From the NCBI RefSeq assembly GCF_004345365.1, contig NZ_SLVF01000012.1, positions 186,001 to 250,000 on the forward strand: 64,000 nucleotides of DNA, given 5' to 3'. The translations under genes and the position numbers were made by a program. The stretch is from Kribbella sp. VKM Ac-2568 (GTDB taxonomy: Bacteria; Actinomycetota; Actinomycetes; Propionibacteriales; Kribbellaceae). How positions within the stretch are numbered: position 1 is the stretch's first letter; every line of letters begins with the position of its first letter. The notes under the pieces are model-generated. The model saw nothing but the letters and a program-made list of their open reading frames with translations. It did not search any database and was not told where the DNA came from. Positions 10,704 through 19,205 of the stretch are shown here, one piece after another.

Positions 10704-10733
10704 CTAACCACTAACCAAAACCCAAGTGGTTAG
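10704..10733 (-). promoter_or_regulatory. Inverted repeat CTAACCAC-n14-GTGGTTAG before the arginase-fold gene
   Basis: Perfect 8-bp arms at 10704-10711 and 10726-10733 lie 19-48 bases upstream of the TTG start, inside AT-richer sequence unlike its surroundings. Size, symmetry and position suit a dimeric repressor or activator site. The binding protein is unknown. Confidence 0.5.
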
Positions 10734-10796
10734 ATGTTTGTGGGGCCACCGCCGCGTGTCAACAGCAAAACCGCCATTCGCCCTAACTGTCGACAC

Positions 10797-12200
10797 CTAC
10801 TCGCGGCCGCGTTCGCCGGACTCCGTCCGTCCAGCCTCCCGACTAACCCCAGCCCCCTGAGGAGCCCCGGCACCGCGAGCACCCTGCCCCAGCGACGGCG
10901 CCTGCCGCGTCGCCCCAGCCGCAGGAGCCTGCCCGCTCAGAAACCGCATCTCCCCACCCGCCTGTCGCCCACCGGGCTCTGAGGCTTCCTGAGCCGCATG
11001 AGCATCGGCCCCCTGCGAGGTCTGCTGAGCTGCGTTGGGCTCGGCGCCTTGTACCGCCCGCTGCGGCGTGCCAGCTGCGGCCGCGTGTGAGAGCTCCTGG
11101 GGCGCGTTAGGTGCGGCTGCTTGGCCGGGCTGCTTGGCGCTCTGTTCTGCTGTGGCAGGTGAGGTCGCGTCTAAAGCTGGGGTGGCGGGTTGCGTGCCGT
11201 CGGCATGATCTGTCGGGGACGGCTGCTGGGCGTCCGGCTCGCGCTGCCCGGGCGATTGAGGGCCTCGCATGACGCGGGTGCTCGCGTCTGGCGGTGGCAG
11301 CTTCGTCAGGTCGGTGTTCCGACCGTGGTCTGTCTGCGTGGCCGCTCGCTGTGGATCGGGGGCGGCTGCCCGGGCGGCTGCGGCGTTGGGAGAGCCGGCC
11401 GGGAACGGCTGACCCGGGTTCGCGGAGTAGTGCTCGCGAATCTCCTGGACCTTCGCATCCAACTTGCCTCGGATTTCCTCGGCGACAGCTAGGCCGACCT
11501 CCGCGGAGTTGCTGTGATGTAGGTCGGGCCACTGGTCGTGCTTCATAGTCTCGATGAGGGCGGCCCTCGTCGCCGTCCGGTCATCGGCTCGTTCCGGGAC
11601 GACGTCGCGCAGTCGGTTCTGCACAACGCCCTCGGCCAACTGATCGAAATGCATGACGCCCGGACCCTGCGTCAGTCCTTCGATCAGGTCCTGGCGGCCG
11701 ACTACTGGACCGGATGCCTGAGTGACCAAACTGTCGACCGCGGCGTGCGCGCCCGGGTACTGCGGCGTGGTCAGGGTGAGCCCGGGGTAGCCGGCGGCCT
11801 CGGTGAAGGCCTGGAAGTCGGTGGTCGCTCGCAGTTCGGCGACGCCTTCCATCAAGCCCAGCGAGTGTTGGGAGCGGACCGCGTTCGCCTCGGTCGGCGC
11901 GTCGGTCTCCATGGCCGTGTGGGTCGACTCATGCAGAACGGTGGCGAGTGCCTCCGCCTGTTTGTCGGGCTCCGTCTCGGAGACTGCGCCGGTGAGGTGC
12001 CGCAGTACGAGTTGGTCGGAGAGCCGGACGCTGCCGGTCTTGGGGCTGAAGCCTCCCCAGAGAGCGTCGTCGGTCGCATAGAGATCGCCGTTCCACCGGT
12101 TGATGCCGGTGGAACTCCCGTCGTGCGCGATCTGGTGCAGGCGGGCGAACTCCTGGTAGACGGCGGAGTCGCGCGGCACCAGCCTGTCGCCGTCTGCCAC
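10797..12200 (-). CDS. Putative HExxH zinc-peptidase-like protein with Ala/Pro/Gln-rich tail
   Basis: 467 aa from GTG at 12200. An N-terminal globular part of about 270 residues carries HESTH (90-94) in the helix EALATVLHESTHTAME, followed by Glu in GLMEGVAE (about 118-122); this spacing suits a gluzincin-type zinc site. Residues from about 280 to the end are low complexity (Ala, Pro, Gln, Gly). There is no signal peptide or membrane segment. It follows the small protein gene at 12204-12653 with only 3 bp between, so the two are co-translated. I do not recognise the family; peptidase activity is inferred from the motif alone. Confidence 0.6.
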   Translation of the reverse strand: MADGDRLVPRDSAVYQEFARLHQIAHDGSSTGINRWNGDLYATDDALWGGFSPKTGSVRLSDQLVLRHLTGAVSETEPDKQAEALATVLHESTHTAMETDAPTEANAVRSQHSLGLMEGVAELRATTDFQAFTEAAGYPGLTLTTPQYPGAHAAVDSLVTQASGPVVGRQDLIEGLTQGPGVMHFDQLAEGVVQNRLRDVVPERADDRTATRAALIETMKHDQWPDLHHSNSAEVGLAVAEEIRGKLDAKVQEIREHYSANPGQPFPAGSPNAAAARAAAPDPQRAATQTDHGRNTDLTKLPPPDASTRVMRGPQSPGQREPDAQQPSPTDHADGTQPATPALDATSPATAEQSAKQPGQAAAPNAPQELSHAAAAGTPQRAVQGAEPNAAQQTSQGADAHAAQEASEPGGRQAGGEMRFLSGQAPAAGATRQAPSLGQGARGAGAPQGAGVSREAGRTESGERGRE

Positions 12201-12203
12201 CGC

Positions 12204-12653
12204 TCAGCCGCCTTGTCCGGGCGATTCCTCCATCGGGAAGGTGGGATCTCGTAGTTCTCTCTCGAGGTGTTCCAGCACTCTGGTCATCGCCTTGATGTGG
12301 ATCTCCTCGTCGGCGGGGGCTTGTTCGGAGATCTCCCAGATCTTGCGTCGGGCTTCTTCGAGGGCGGCGATCTTCTCCTCGACGGTTCCCTCGGCCCGGT
12401 ATGCCGCGGCGTGAACCGCACCTGCCTGGTGGTAGAACTCGCTCCACTCACGGGGCGGTGCAGGTGGCTCGGCGAGTGACGCGATCAACCGGCCGGTCCA
12501 TCCGCGATCGTGCTCCGAGGCGTTCGCCGGAACAAGCGCCTGAAGCGCCGCCTGCTCGGCCTCGATATCGGCGCCCTCTCCACTTTGCACCCGATCCCGG
12601 GCGCGCGCGAAGGCACGGTTGAACACAGCGAGGTCGACCTTGCCGTCGTCCAT
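12204..12653 (-). CDS. Small unknown protein, paralogue of 12769-13215
   Basis: 149 aa starting MDDGKVDLAVFNRAF at 12653, with AAGGAGG close upstream. Predicted soluble and largely helical. Its C-terminal half (TVEEKIAALEEARRKIWEI ... IKAMTRVLEHLERELRD ... FPMEE) aligns with the next gene upstream (TKEERLAAIDATRKKIWAI ... IRYMTRRLDTAETDILD ... LPWND), so the two are diverged duplicates. It is coupled to the HExxH protein gene. No known domain recognised. Confidence 0.62.
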   Translation of the reverse strand: MDDGKVDLAVFNRAFARARDRVQSGEGADIEAEQAALQALVPANASEHDRGWTGRLIASLAEPPAPPREWSEFYHQAGAVHAAAYRAEGTVEEKIAALEEARRKIWEISEQAPADEEIHIKAMTRVLEHLERELRDPTFPMEESPGQGG

Positions 12654-12768
12654 CACACCTCCTTGGTCACCGTCCGTACAGACACCCGCAACGATATCCG
12701 CCCGCAGGCTCCTCCGTTCGCGAGTATCCACAGGTCACTGTCACGAACGGGCAGAGCCGCTCGGCGGC

Positions 12769-13215
12769 TTACGGATGCGGGTCGCCCTGGTCGTAGTCGT
12801 CATTCCAGGGGAGGTAGTTGCTGTCGAGGATGTCTGTTTCGGCGGTGTCGAGGCGGCGGGTCATGTAGCGGATCTGGTGGGCGTCTTCGCCGGCGCGGTC
12901 GGCGATCGCCCAGATCTTCTTCCGGGTGGCGTCGATCGCCGCAAGTCGCTCCTCTTTGGTTCCGGTGGTGTGGTCCGCGGCGTCTAGGACTAGTTCGGCC
13001 TCGCGGCGATCCAGGGTCATTGGATCGAACATTGGTTGCAGGTAGGTCGGCAGTTCGTGCACCTTCTCCTCAGCGTCCAGGCGGGCTGCCTCGTCTGGGA
13101 GGGTCTTCGCCAGGGCCTGTAGGTCGCGCTGGGTCTGCAGGAGATCTGTCATCAGGCGGGTTCCGAGTGTGTTGAACGCGTCGAAGTAGCGTCGGTTGAA
13201 CTCTGCGCTGTCCAT
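12769..13215 (-). CDS. Small unknown protein, paralogue of 12204-12653
   Basis: 148 aa starting MDSAEFNRRYFDAFNTLG at 13215. Helical, acidic, ending in NDDYDQGDPHP. Shares with its downstream paralogue the block E-E-(K/R)-(I/L)-A-A-(L/I)-(E/D) ... (R/K)-K-I-W-(E/A)-I. 115 bp separate it from that gene, so it could head a three-gene unit with the HExxH protein. It diverges from ffh across 176 bp. Function unknown; an adaptor or inhibitor of the HExxH protein is a guess from context only. Confidence 0.62.
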   Translation of the reverse strand: MDSAEFNRRYFDAFNTLGTRLMTDLLQTQRDLQALAKTLPDEAARLDAEEKVHELPTYLQPMFDPMTLDRREAELVLDAADHTTGTKEERLAAIDATRKKIWAIADRAGEDAHQIRYMTRRLDTAETDILDSNYLPWNDDYDQGDPHP

Positions 13216-13323
13216 TGGCCGTCGCCCCCGGTGAGAGTGGATCTTCTGCTGGGGCAGAGGGTAGTGGGGAGGGTGGGGGTTGTCTGCGGGACGCCGGGGC
13301 GGGTGGGGTGGTACTGCGGCCGG

Positions 13324-13329
13324 TAGACT
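13324..13329 (+). promoter_or_regulatory. Possible -10 element (TAGACT) for ffh
   Basis: TAGACT about 63 bases before the ffh GTG, in the 176-bp gap shared with the divergent small gene. The same hexamer appears in front of rpsB at 46264. No good -35 box is visible at 16-18 bp, so this is a weak call. Confidence 0.3.
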
Positions 13330-13391
13330 CGCTGAGTTGCGTGCCTGTGGGTGCGTACCGGCCTGCTCCACCGAATGAAACGGACTGTTTC

Positions 13392-14966
13392 GTGTTCGAC
13401 ACCCTTTCCGATCGCCTTGCCGCCACGTTCAAGAATCTGCGCGGCAAGGGCAAGCTGACCGATGCCGACATCGACGCGACCGCCCGGGAGATCCGGATCG
13501 CGCTGCTGGAGGCCGATGTCGCGCTGCCGGTGGTGAGGGAGTTCATCGCCGCGGTCAAGGAGCGGGCCAGCGGGGCCGAGGTGCGCGGCGGGCTGAACCC
13601 GGCGCAGCAGGTGATCAAGATCGTCAACGAGGAACTGGTCAAGATCCTCGGTGGCGAGACCCGCGAGCTGCGGATGGCCAAGCGGCCGCCGACGGTGATC
13701 ATGCTGGCCGGTCTGCAGGGTGCTGGTAAGACCACCCTGGCCGGGAAGCTGGCCAAGTGGCTCAAGGAGACGAGGCACCAGACGCCGATGCTGGTCGCCG
13801 CCGACCTGCAGCGGCCGAACGCGGTCACCCAGCTGCAGGTGGTGGGCGAGCGAGCCGGCGTACCGGTGTTCGCGCCCGAGCCGGGCAACGGTGTCGGCGA
13901 CCCGGTCGAGGTCGCGCGGCAGGCGATGGACGAGGCGCGGACCAAGCAGCACAGCGTGGTGATCGTCGACACGGCCGGCCGGCTGGGTGTCGACGAGGTG
14001 CTGATGAAGCAGGCCGCGGACATCCGGGACGCGGTCACCCCGGACGAGATCCTGTTCGTCGTCGACGCGATGATCGGCCAGGACGCGGTGAACACCGCGC
14101 AGGCATTCCTCGACGGCGTCGGCTTCGACGGCGTGGTGCTGTCCAAGCTCGACGGTGACGCCCGCGGTGGGGCCGCGCTGTCGATCGCGCAGGTCACCGG
14201 CCGCCAGGTGATGTTCGCCTCGAACGGCGAGAAGCTCGAGGACTTCGACGTCTTCCACCCCGACCGGATGGCGTCGCGCATCCTCGGTATGGGCGACGTG
14301 ATGAGCCTGATCGAGAAGGCCGAGCAGTCTTTCGACGCGGAGGAGGCGGCCAAGACCGCCGCCAAGCTGCAGAAGAAGGGCGGCAAGGACTTCACCCTGG
14401 ACGACTTCCTCGCCCAGATGCAGTCGGTCCGCAAGATGGGCCCGCTGACCAAGATCTTCGGCATGCTGCCCGGCGCGGCCCAGTTCAAGGACCAGCTGGA
14501 GAACTTCGACGAGCGCGAGATCGACCGGATCGAGGCGGTCATCCACTCGATGACGCCGGCCGAGCGGGCCGATCCGAACATCATCAACGGCTCCCGCCGG
14601 CTCCGGATCGCGAGCGGCTCGGGTACCGAGGTGGCCACCGTGAGCGGCCTGGTCGAGCGGTTCTTCGAGGCCCGCAAGATGATGTCCGCGATGGCGTCCG
14701 GCAAGGGCATGCCCGGAATGCCCGGAATGCCGGGGATGCCTGGTATGCCGGGTATGGGTGGCGGCAAGAAGGCCAAGCAGCAGGCCAAGAAGGGCAAGGC
14801 CAAGCGTGGCTCCGGCAACCCGGCCAAGCGGGCCGGTGGCGGCGGTCAGCCCGCGCAGCCGCAGCCGGGGCAGCTCCCGGCCGCGTTCGGCGGCGGTGCC
14901 GCCGGCGGCGACTTCGAACTGCCCGACGCGCTCAAGAACCTGCTCGACGGCAAGGACGGTAAGTGA
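13392..14966 (+). CDS. ffh: Signal recognition particle protein Ffh
   Basis: 524 aa from GTG at 13392 (VFDTLSDRLAATFKNLRGKG). N-domain (about 1-90), G-domain with GLQGAGKTT (107-115), DTAGRLG and SKLDGDARGG, then the methionine-rich M-domain that binds 4.5S RNA and signal sequences. The tail after the M-domain has a run of about six GMP triplets (14707-14757) followed by a Lys/Gly-rich stretch, longer than in many homologues. Delivers nascent membrane and secreted proteins to FtsY/SecYEG. The start lacks a strong ribosome site; the N-domain homology begins right at this codon. Confidence 0.96.
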   Translation: MFDTLSDRLAATFKNLRGKGKLTDADIDATAREIRIALLEADVALPVVREFIAAVKERASGAEVRGGLNPAQQVIKIVNEELVKILGGETRELRMAKRPPTVIMLAGLQGAGKTTLAGKLAKWLKETRHQTPMLVAADLQRPNAVTQLQVVGERAGVPVFAPEPGNGVGDPVEVARQAMDEARTKQHSVVIVDTAGRLGVDEVLMKQAADIRDAVTPDEILFVVDAMIGQDAVNTAQAFLDGVGFDGVVLSKLDGDARGGAALSIAQVTGRQVMFASNGEKLEDFDVFHPDRMASRILGMGDVMSLIEKAEQSFDAEEAAKTAAKLQKKGGKDFTLDDFLAQMQSVRKMGPLTKIFGMLPGAAQFKDQLENFDEREIDRIEAVIHSMTPAERADPNIINGSRRLRIASGSGTEVATVSGLVERFFEARKMMSAMASGKGMPGMPGMPGMPGMPGMGGGKKAKQQAKKGKAKRGSGNPAKRAGGGGQPAQPQPGQLPAAFGGGAAGGDFELPDALKNLLDGKDGK

Positions 14967-15015
14967 CCGAGTGACCGAATCTGCCGCTCAGCGGTAGCTG
15001 ACTCACCGTCACCGG

Positions 15016-15043
15016 TTGTCCGTAGCCCCGTGACGACTAAGAT
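15016..15043 (+). promoter_or_regulatory. Predicted housekeeping promoter, TTGTCC-n16-TAAGAT
   Basis: -35 TTGTCC at 15016-15021, 16-bp spacer, -10 TAAGAT at 15038-15043, about 54 bases before the transglycosylase ATG. Gives a short leader and fits an actinobacterial principal sigma promoter. Confidence 0.5.
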
Positions 15044-15096
15044 CGTGCCTACGCCCGAAGTTTGAAATACTGCGGAATACGTCGAGGGACGGTTCG

Positions 15097-16464
15097 ATGA
15101 GGCAGCAGTTCAGCAACCTGGACACCTGGCGGGGGAAGCTCACCGCCGCTGGTGTCTGTCTTGCGCCCCCGGCCGCGCTGATCGCCGTGTTCGTCACCGG
15201 CGGGGTCACGTCGAGCACGTTCATCGTGGACGCGCACGCCCTGAGCCAGCCGCGGCAGGACGCGGTCTTCGACGACCTGGCCGACGACGTGCCGAACCAG
15301 CCCGGTGTCGACGGCAGCGTCGCCACTGAGAAGAAGTCCCAGATCGAGGTCCCGGTCACCGGCGCGACCGAAAGCAAGGTGCCGCCGGTCGTCGGAGTCG
15401 TCGGGGATGCCTCCGGGATCCCGGGCACCGTGCTCGCGGCGTACCAGAAGGCTGCCAATGATCTGGCCGTCGCCAAGCCCGGCTGCGGCATCACCTGGCC
15501 GCTGCTCGCCGGTATCGGCAAGGTCGAGTCCGCCCACGCCAGCGGCGGCCGGGTGGACGCCGCCGGCCTGACCCGCGGCAAGATCCTCGGCCCGGTGCTC
15601 GACGGCGGCCCGGGAATGGCCGCGATCAGCGACACGGACCAGGGCCAGTACGACGGGGACAGCCGCTGGGACCGGGCGGTCGGCCCGATGCAGTTCATCC
15701 CGGGGACCTGGAACACGTTCGGGGCTGACGGGAACGGCGACGGGGTCAAGGACCCGCACAACGTCTTCGACGCGGCGCGGGCGGCGGGGGACTACCTCTG
15801 CTCCAATGGCGCGAACCTCCGCGATCCGCAGGGCCTGGTGCAGGCGGTGCTCAGGTACAACCACTCGATGGACTACGTGTCCACGGTGCTGCGCTGGATG
15901 CAGTCGTACAGCAAGTCCACGGTGACCGTGCCGGACGACACCACCCCGATCGCCCCGCCGTCGGACAACCAGGGCAACGTCCAGCACGACGACGACCCGA
16001 CGCAGATTCCGAACACCACCACCCCGAGGCCCTCGGTCCAGCCGACCGCGACGACCCCGACGTCGCCGCGGCCGACCACCCCGAGGCCGACGACTCCGCG
16101 CCCGACGACGCCCAGGCCGACGACTCCGACGCCGACGCAGAACACGCCGACGACGCCTCCAACGAGCCCGCCGACCACGCCTCCGACGTCGCCGCCGACG
16201 ACCCCGCCCACCACGCCTCCGACGACGCCTCCCACGACGCCGCCGACCACTCCGCCCACGACACCTCCGACGACGCCTCCCACGACGCCGCCGACCACCC
16301 CGCCCACCACGCCCCCGACGACGCCTCCGACCACTCCGCCCACGAACACGCCGGAGTGCGAGCCGACGGCGACTCCCGCGCCGACGGAGCCCCCGGCGCC
16401 GAACCCGACGTGCACCCCGGCGCCGACGGCTGCCCCGGAGACGACGGCTGCACCTGGCTCCTGA
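15097..16464 (+). CDS. Secreted or anchored lytic-transglycosylase-like protein with Thr/Pro stalk (copy 1)
   Basis: 455 aa. An N-terminal hydrophobic segment (about 17-37) acts as signal or anchor. The SLT_2/MltB-like lysozyme-fold domain (about 105-290) contains CGITWPLLAGIGKVESAHASGG with catalytic-type Glu144, and WDRAVGPMQFIPGTWNTFGADGNGDG. From about 305 onward come TTPRP and then TTPP tandem repeats (16080-16340), an extended wall-spanning stalk, ending in a Cys-containing tail. Probably cleaves or binds peptidoglycan. GAGGGACGG precedes the start. A paralogue follows 218 bp downstream. Confidence 0.88.
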   Translation: MRQQFSNLDTWRGKLTAAGVCLAPPAALIAVFVTGGVTSSTFIVDAHALSQPRQDAVFDDLADDVPNQPGVDGSVATEKKSQIEVPVTGATESKVPPVVGVVGDASGIPGTVLAAYQKAANDLAVAKPGCGITWPLLAGIGKVESAHASGGRVDAAGLTRGKILGPVLDGGPGMAAISDTDQGQYDGDSRWDRAVGPMQFIPGTWNTFGADGNGDGVKDPHNVFDAARAAGDYLCSNGANLRDPQGLVQAVLRYNHSMDYVSTVLRWMQSYSKSTVTVPDDTTPIAPPSDNQGNVQHDDDPTQIPNTTTPRPSVQPTATTPTSPRPTTPRPTTPRPTTPRPTTPTPTQNTPTTPPTSPPTTPPTSPPTTPPTTPPTTPPTTPPTTPPTTPPTTPPTTPPTTPPTTPPTTPPTTPPTNTPECEPTATPAPTEPPAPNPTCTPAPTAAPETTAAPGS

Positions 16465-16626
16465 CGGCGGCGACTGGCTCCCAGAAGCGGGAAACGGGAC
16501 CGGAAGAGCCCCTGGAGTGTTAAGAAATCCGCTTGTCCGGATGCTGGACGAGTCGCCCGTGGCCGGCGGCTGAGCGTCGTACCAGCGGATTTGTGACGGT
16601 TTGCCACACCGTGGGCTATCAGCTCA

Positions 16627-16659
16627 GGTAACTTTCCGTCGCCCTTCGGTAACTTTCCG
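16627..16659 (+). repeat. Direct repeat GGTAACTTTCCG, period 21 bp
   Basis: Two exact copies, 16627-16638 and 16648-16659, lie on the same helical face just before the start at 16683. Position and phasing suggest a regulator-binding site for the second transglycosylase gene. No other copy noticed in the window. Confidence 0.5.
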
Positions 16660-16682
16660 GCGCATGGGTCGTTGGGGGAACT

Positions 16683-17900
16683 ATGCGCCTAACCCGTAGT
16701 GGAAACCGTCGGGTCAAAATCATCATCGCTTCACTGTGCACGGCCCCCCTCCTGGTGGGGGCCATCGTGACAGTCGCCTCGGGCGGAGCCGGTGCCTCCG
16801 GCCAGCTCGCGGCGGACAGCCCGGTCGCCCCATCGCCTGGAGCCGGTCTGAACAGCGGTGAATTCGACGAACTGACCATGATCGTCCCGCAGCGTCCCGG
16901 AGTGGACGGCCGGATCGGATCTGACAAGCCTGCCCGAGCGGACGTGCCCGTCCAGGGAGCGACCGACGGCAGGTCCGTCGTCCGGCCGGCCCGGCCCGGT
17001 GCCGTCAACGGCATCCCCCGCGGGGTCTTCCCCGCCTACCGCCGTGCCACCGCGAATCTCGCTGTGGTCCGCCCCAACTGCGGGCTCACCTGGCCGCTGC
17101 TGGCCGGGATCGGCAAGGTCGAATCCGCGCACGCCAGCGGCGGCAAGGTCGACGTGGCAGGCACCACCCGCGGGAGGATCCTCGGCCCGGTGCTCAACGG
17201 CCGCGGCGAGACCGGCCGGGTCAAGGACACCGACAAGGGCCGCTACGACGGCGAGCTGACCTGGGACCGTGCGGTCGGCCCGATGCAGATCATCCCGGGC
17301 GTCTGGGAGGAGTTCGGGGCCGACGGCAACGGCGACGGCTTCCGCAACCCGAACAACGTGTACGACGCCGTCACCACCGTCGCGGTCTACCTGTGCTCCG
17401 AGGGCGACGACCTGAAGCGCCCGCGCGACCTGGTCGCCTCCTTGCTGCGCTACCAGCACTCCAAGGACTTCGTCGCCACCGTGCTGCGCTGGATGCGCGT
17501 CTACAGCAAGAGCGCCGTCCTGGTGCCGAACGCGAAGGGCAACCTGGCCGCGCCGAAGATGATCGGGAACGCCGACCGCAAGACCGACCCGCGGGCGGTG
17601 CCGGAGGTATCGGACGACAAGGCGTCGCCGACGGCGAAGCCGAGCGTGTCCGCGACGAAGCCGACCCTGCCGGACCCGATCGACACACCGACGCGCCCGA
17701 CGACCCGGCCGACGCGTCCACCGACGGACAAGCCGACGCCGACTCCGACGCCGTCGGACACCCCGACGCCGACACCCCCGCCCACCCCGACCCCGACTCC
17801 CACGGCGACCCCGACGCCGTCGGACACCCCGTTCGGCTCGCCGTGCGCGGCCGAGACGAACCCCACTCCCTGCAGCCAGGGCAGCGGCTCGCACGGCTAA
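16683..17900 (+). CDS. Secreted or anchored lytic-transglycosylase-like protein with Thr/Pro stalk (copy 2)
   Basis: 405 aa, clear paralogue of the preceding gene. Hydrophobic N-terminus (about 12-32). The catalytic-type domain shares CGLTWPLLAGIGKVESAHASGG (Glu147), LGPVLNG, WDRAVGPMQIIPGVWEEFGADGNGDGF and VLRWMRVYSKSAV with copy 1. The C-terminal stalk is a different low-complexity run (PTRPTRPPTD, then PTPTPTP), so the stalks evolved independently after duplication. The tail holds CAAETNPTPCSQ, a possible disulfide. The upstream gap carries its own repeat element, so regulation may differ from copy 1. Confidence 0.88.
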   Translation: MRLTRSGNRRVKIIIASLCTAPLLVGAIVTVASGGAGASGQLAADSPVAPSPGAGLNSGEFDELTMIVPQRPGVDGRIGSDKPARADVPVQGATDGRSVVRPARPGAVNGIPRGVFPAYRRATANLAVVRPNCGLTWPLLAGIGKVESAHASGGKVDVAGTTRGRILGPVLNGRGETGRVKDTDKGRYDGELTWDRAVGPMQIIPGVWEEFGADGNGDGFRNPNNVYDAVTTVAVYLCSEGDDLKRPRDLVASLLRYQHSKDFVATVLRWMRVYSKSAVLVPNAKGNLAAPKMIGNADRKTDPRAVPEVSDDKASPTAKPSVSATKPTLPDPIDTPTRPTTRPTRPPTDKPTPTPTPSDTPTPTPPPTPTPTPTATPTPSDTPFGSPCAAETNPTPCSQGSGSHG

Positions 17901-17925
17901 GGCCTCTACGGTTACGGTCGGCGGT

Positions 17926-19017
17926 ATGACCGAAACCGGTGTACTACGGCTCGCCGGCACGGTCCTGCCGGCCGGGGAGCAGCAGGAGATCCACCTCAGC
18001 GGCGGGCTGGTCATCGACCGGCCCGCCGCTGCTGACGTCACCACCGTCAGTACCGGCGGCTGGATCGTGCCCGGCCTGGTGGACGCCCACTGCCACATCG
18101 GCCTCGACCAGCGCGGCGCCGTCGACCGCGACGTGCAGGAGCAGCAGGCGATTGCAGACCGGAGCGCCGGCGCGCTGCTGGTCCGCGACGCCGGGTCCGC
18201 CGCCGACACCCGCTGGATCGACGACCGCGAGGACCTCCCGAAGATCATCCGCGCAGGCAGGCACATCGCCCGCTCGAAGCGGTACATCCGCAACTACGGC
18301 TGGGAGATCGAGCCGGAGGAACTGGTCGCGTACGTCGAGCAGGAGGCTCGCCGGGGTGACGGGTGGGTCAAGCTGGTCGGCGACTGGATCGACCGGGACG
18401 CGGGCGACCTGACCCCGTGCTGGCCGGCCGACGCGTTGAACGCCGCGATCGCCCGGGCCCACGAACTCGGCGCCAGGGTCACCGCGCACGTCTTCGGCGA
18501 GCACGCCCTGCCGGATCTCCTTGCCGCCGGCATCGACTGCATCGAGCACGGCACCGGGTTGCTGCCCGACATGCTCGACCAGATGGCGGCGAACGGCGTC
18601 GCCGTGGTCCCGACGATCATCCAGCTCGAGAACTTCCCGGCGTACGCCGACCAGGCCGCGGCCAAGTTCCCCGTGTACGCCGACCACATGCGCGACCTGT
18701 ACAACCGCCGCCAGGACACCCTGCGCTCGGCGGTGGAGGCCGGAGTTCCGGTCTTCGCGGGCACGGACGCGGGGGGCGTCCTCGGGCACGGCCTGATCGC
18801 CGAGGAGATCCAGGCCCTCACCACCATCGGCCTGAACGGCGAGCAAGCTCTCGCGGCCGGCTCCTGGTCAGCCCGCGAGTGGCTCGGCGTCCCCGGCGAA
18901 CTCCTCCCCGGCACCTCCGCCGACCTCGTCGTCTACCCCGAAGACCCCCGCAAGAATCCGGCTGTCCTCTCTCACCCGACACACATCGTGCTCCGCGGCC
19001 GCGTCCTCGCGCCCTGA
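17926..19017 (+). CDS. Amidohydrolase family metal-dependent hydrolase
   Basis: 363 aa. The first metal motif DAHCH (53-57) follows GGWIVPGLV. Later ligands are seen in VTAHVFGEHA, CIEHGTG and FAGTDAGG, and the C-terminal GTSADLVVYPEDP strand is typical of the imidazolonepropionase/Xaa-Pro dipeptidase branch. The substrate is not inferable: cyclic amides or peptides are usual for this branch. It starts 25 bp after the second transglycosylase and is unrelated to cell-wall enzymes by sequence. Confidence 0.85.
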   Translation: MTETGVLRLAGTVLPAGEQQEIHLSGGLVIDRPAAADVTTVSTGGWIVPGLVDAHCHIGLDQRGAVDRDVQEQQAIADRSAGALLVRDAGSAADTRWIDDREDLPKIIRAGRHIARSKRYIRNYGWEIEPEELVAYVEQEARRGDGWVKLVGDWIDRDAGDLTPCWPADALNAAIARAHELGARVTAHVFGEHALPDLLAAGIDCIEHGTGLLPDMLDQMAANGVAVVPTIIQLENFPAYADQAAAKFPVYADHMRDLYNRRQDTLRSAVEAGVPVFAGTDAGGVLGHGLIAEEIQALTTIGLNGEQALAAGSWSAREWLGVPGELLPGTSADLVVYPEDPRKNPAVLSHPTHIVLRGRVLAP

Positions 19018-19158
19018 TCCCAGCTGGGTGGCATCATCACTCCAGAGTGAGCGAACAATTCCGGATTGTGACGGGAAATATTCACGTAACTACTGGTCCG
19101 GGCGGAAGATATTGCCCTAGCGTGAGCTGCACCCGCCGACGCCCCTCGGTGGGACGGA

Positions 19159-19177
19159 CGCCGCGGGAGGCGCGGCG
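19159..19177 (+). promoter_or_regulatory. GC hairpin in the leader of the amidase gene
   Basis: CGCCGCG (19159-19165), loop GGAGG, CGCGGCG (19171-19177) forms a strong stem shortly upstream of the ribosome site AAGGGAAGGAA. It may act as a weak terminator for the amidohydrolase transcript or as a leader structure. No riboswitch family recognised. Confidence 0.35.
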
Positions 19178-19205
19178 GACGTCGCAAGGGAAGGAACGAA
19201 CCCTC

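Noticed and set aside
16080-16340. Short regular repeats as a CRISPR-like array
   Set aside because: They are in-frame codons for TTPP/TTPRP in a secreted protein stalk, with no spacers.
16465-16682. c-di-AMP (ydaO) riboswitch before wall-hydrolase genes
   Set aside because: I looked for the conserved GGGGACC / GGGTGAATCC blocks in this gap, in 19018-19205 and in 23665-23824 and did not find them in the right order and strand.
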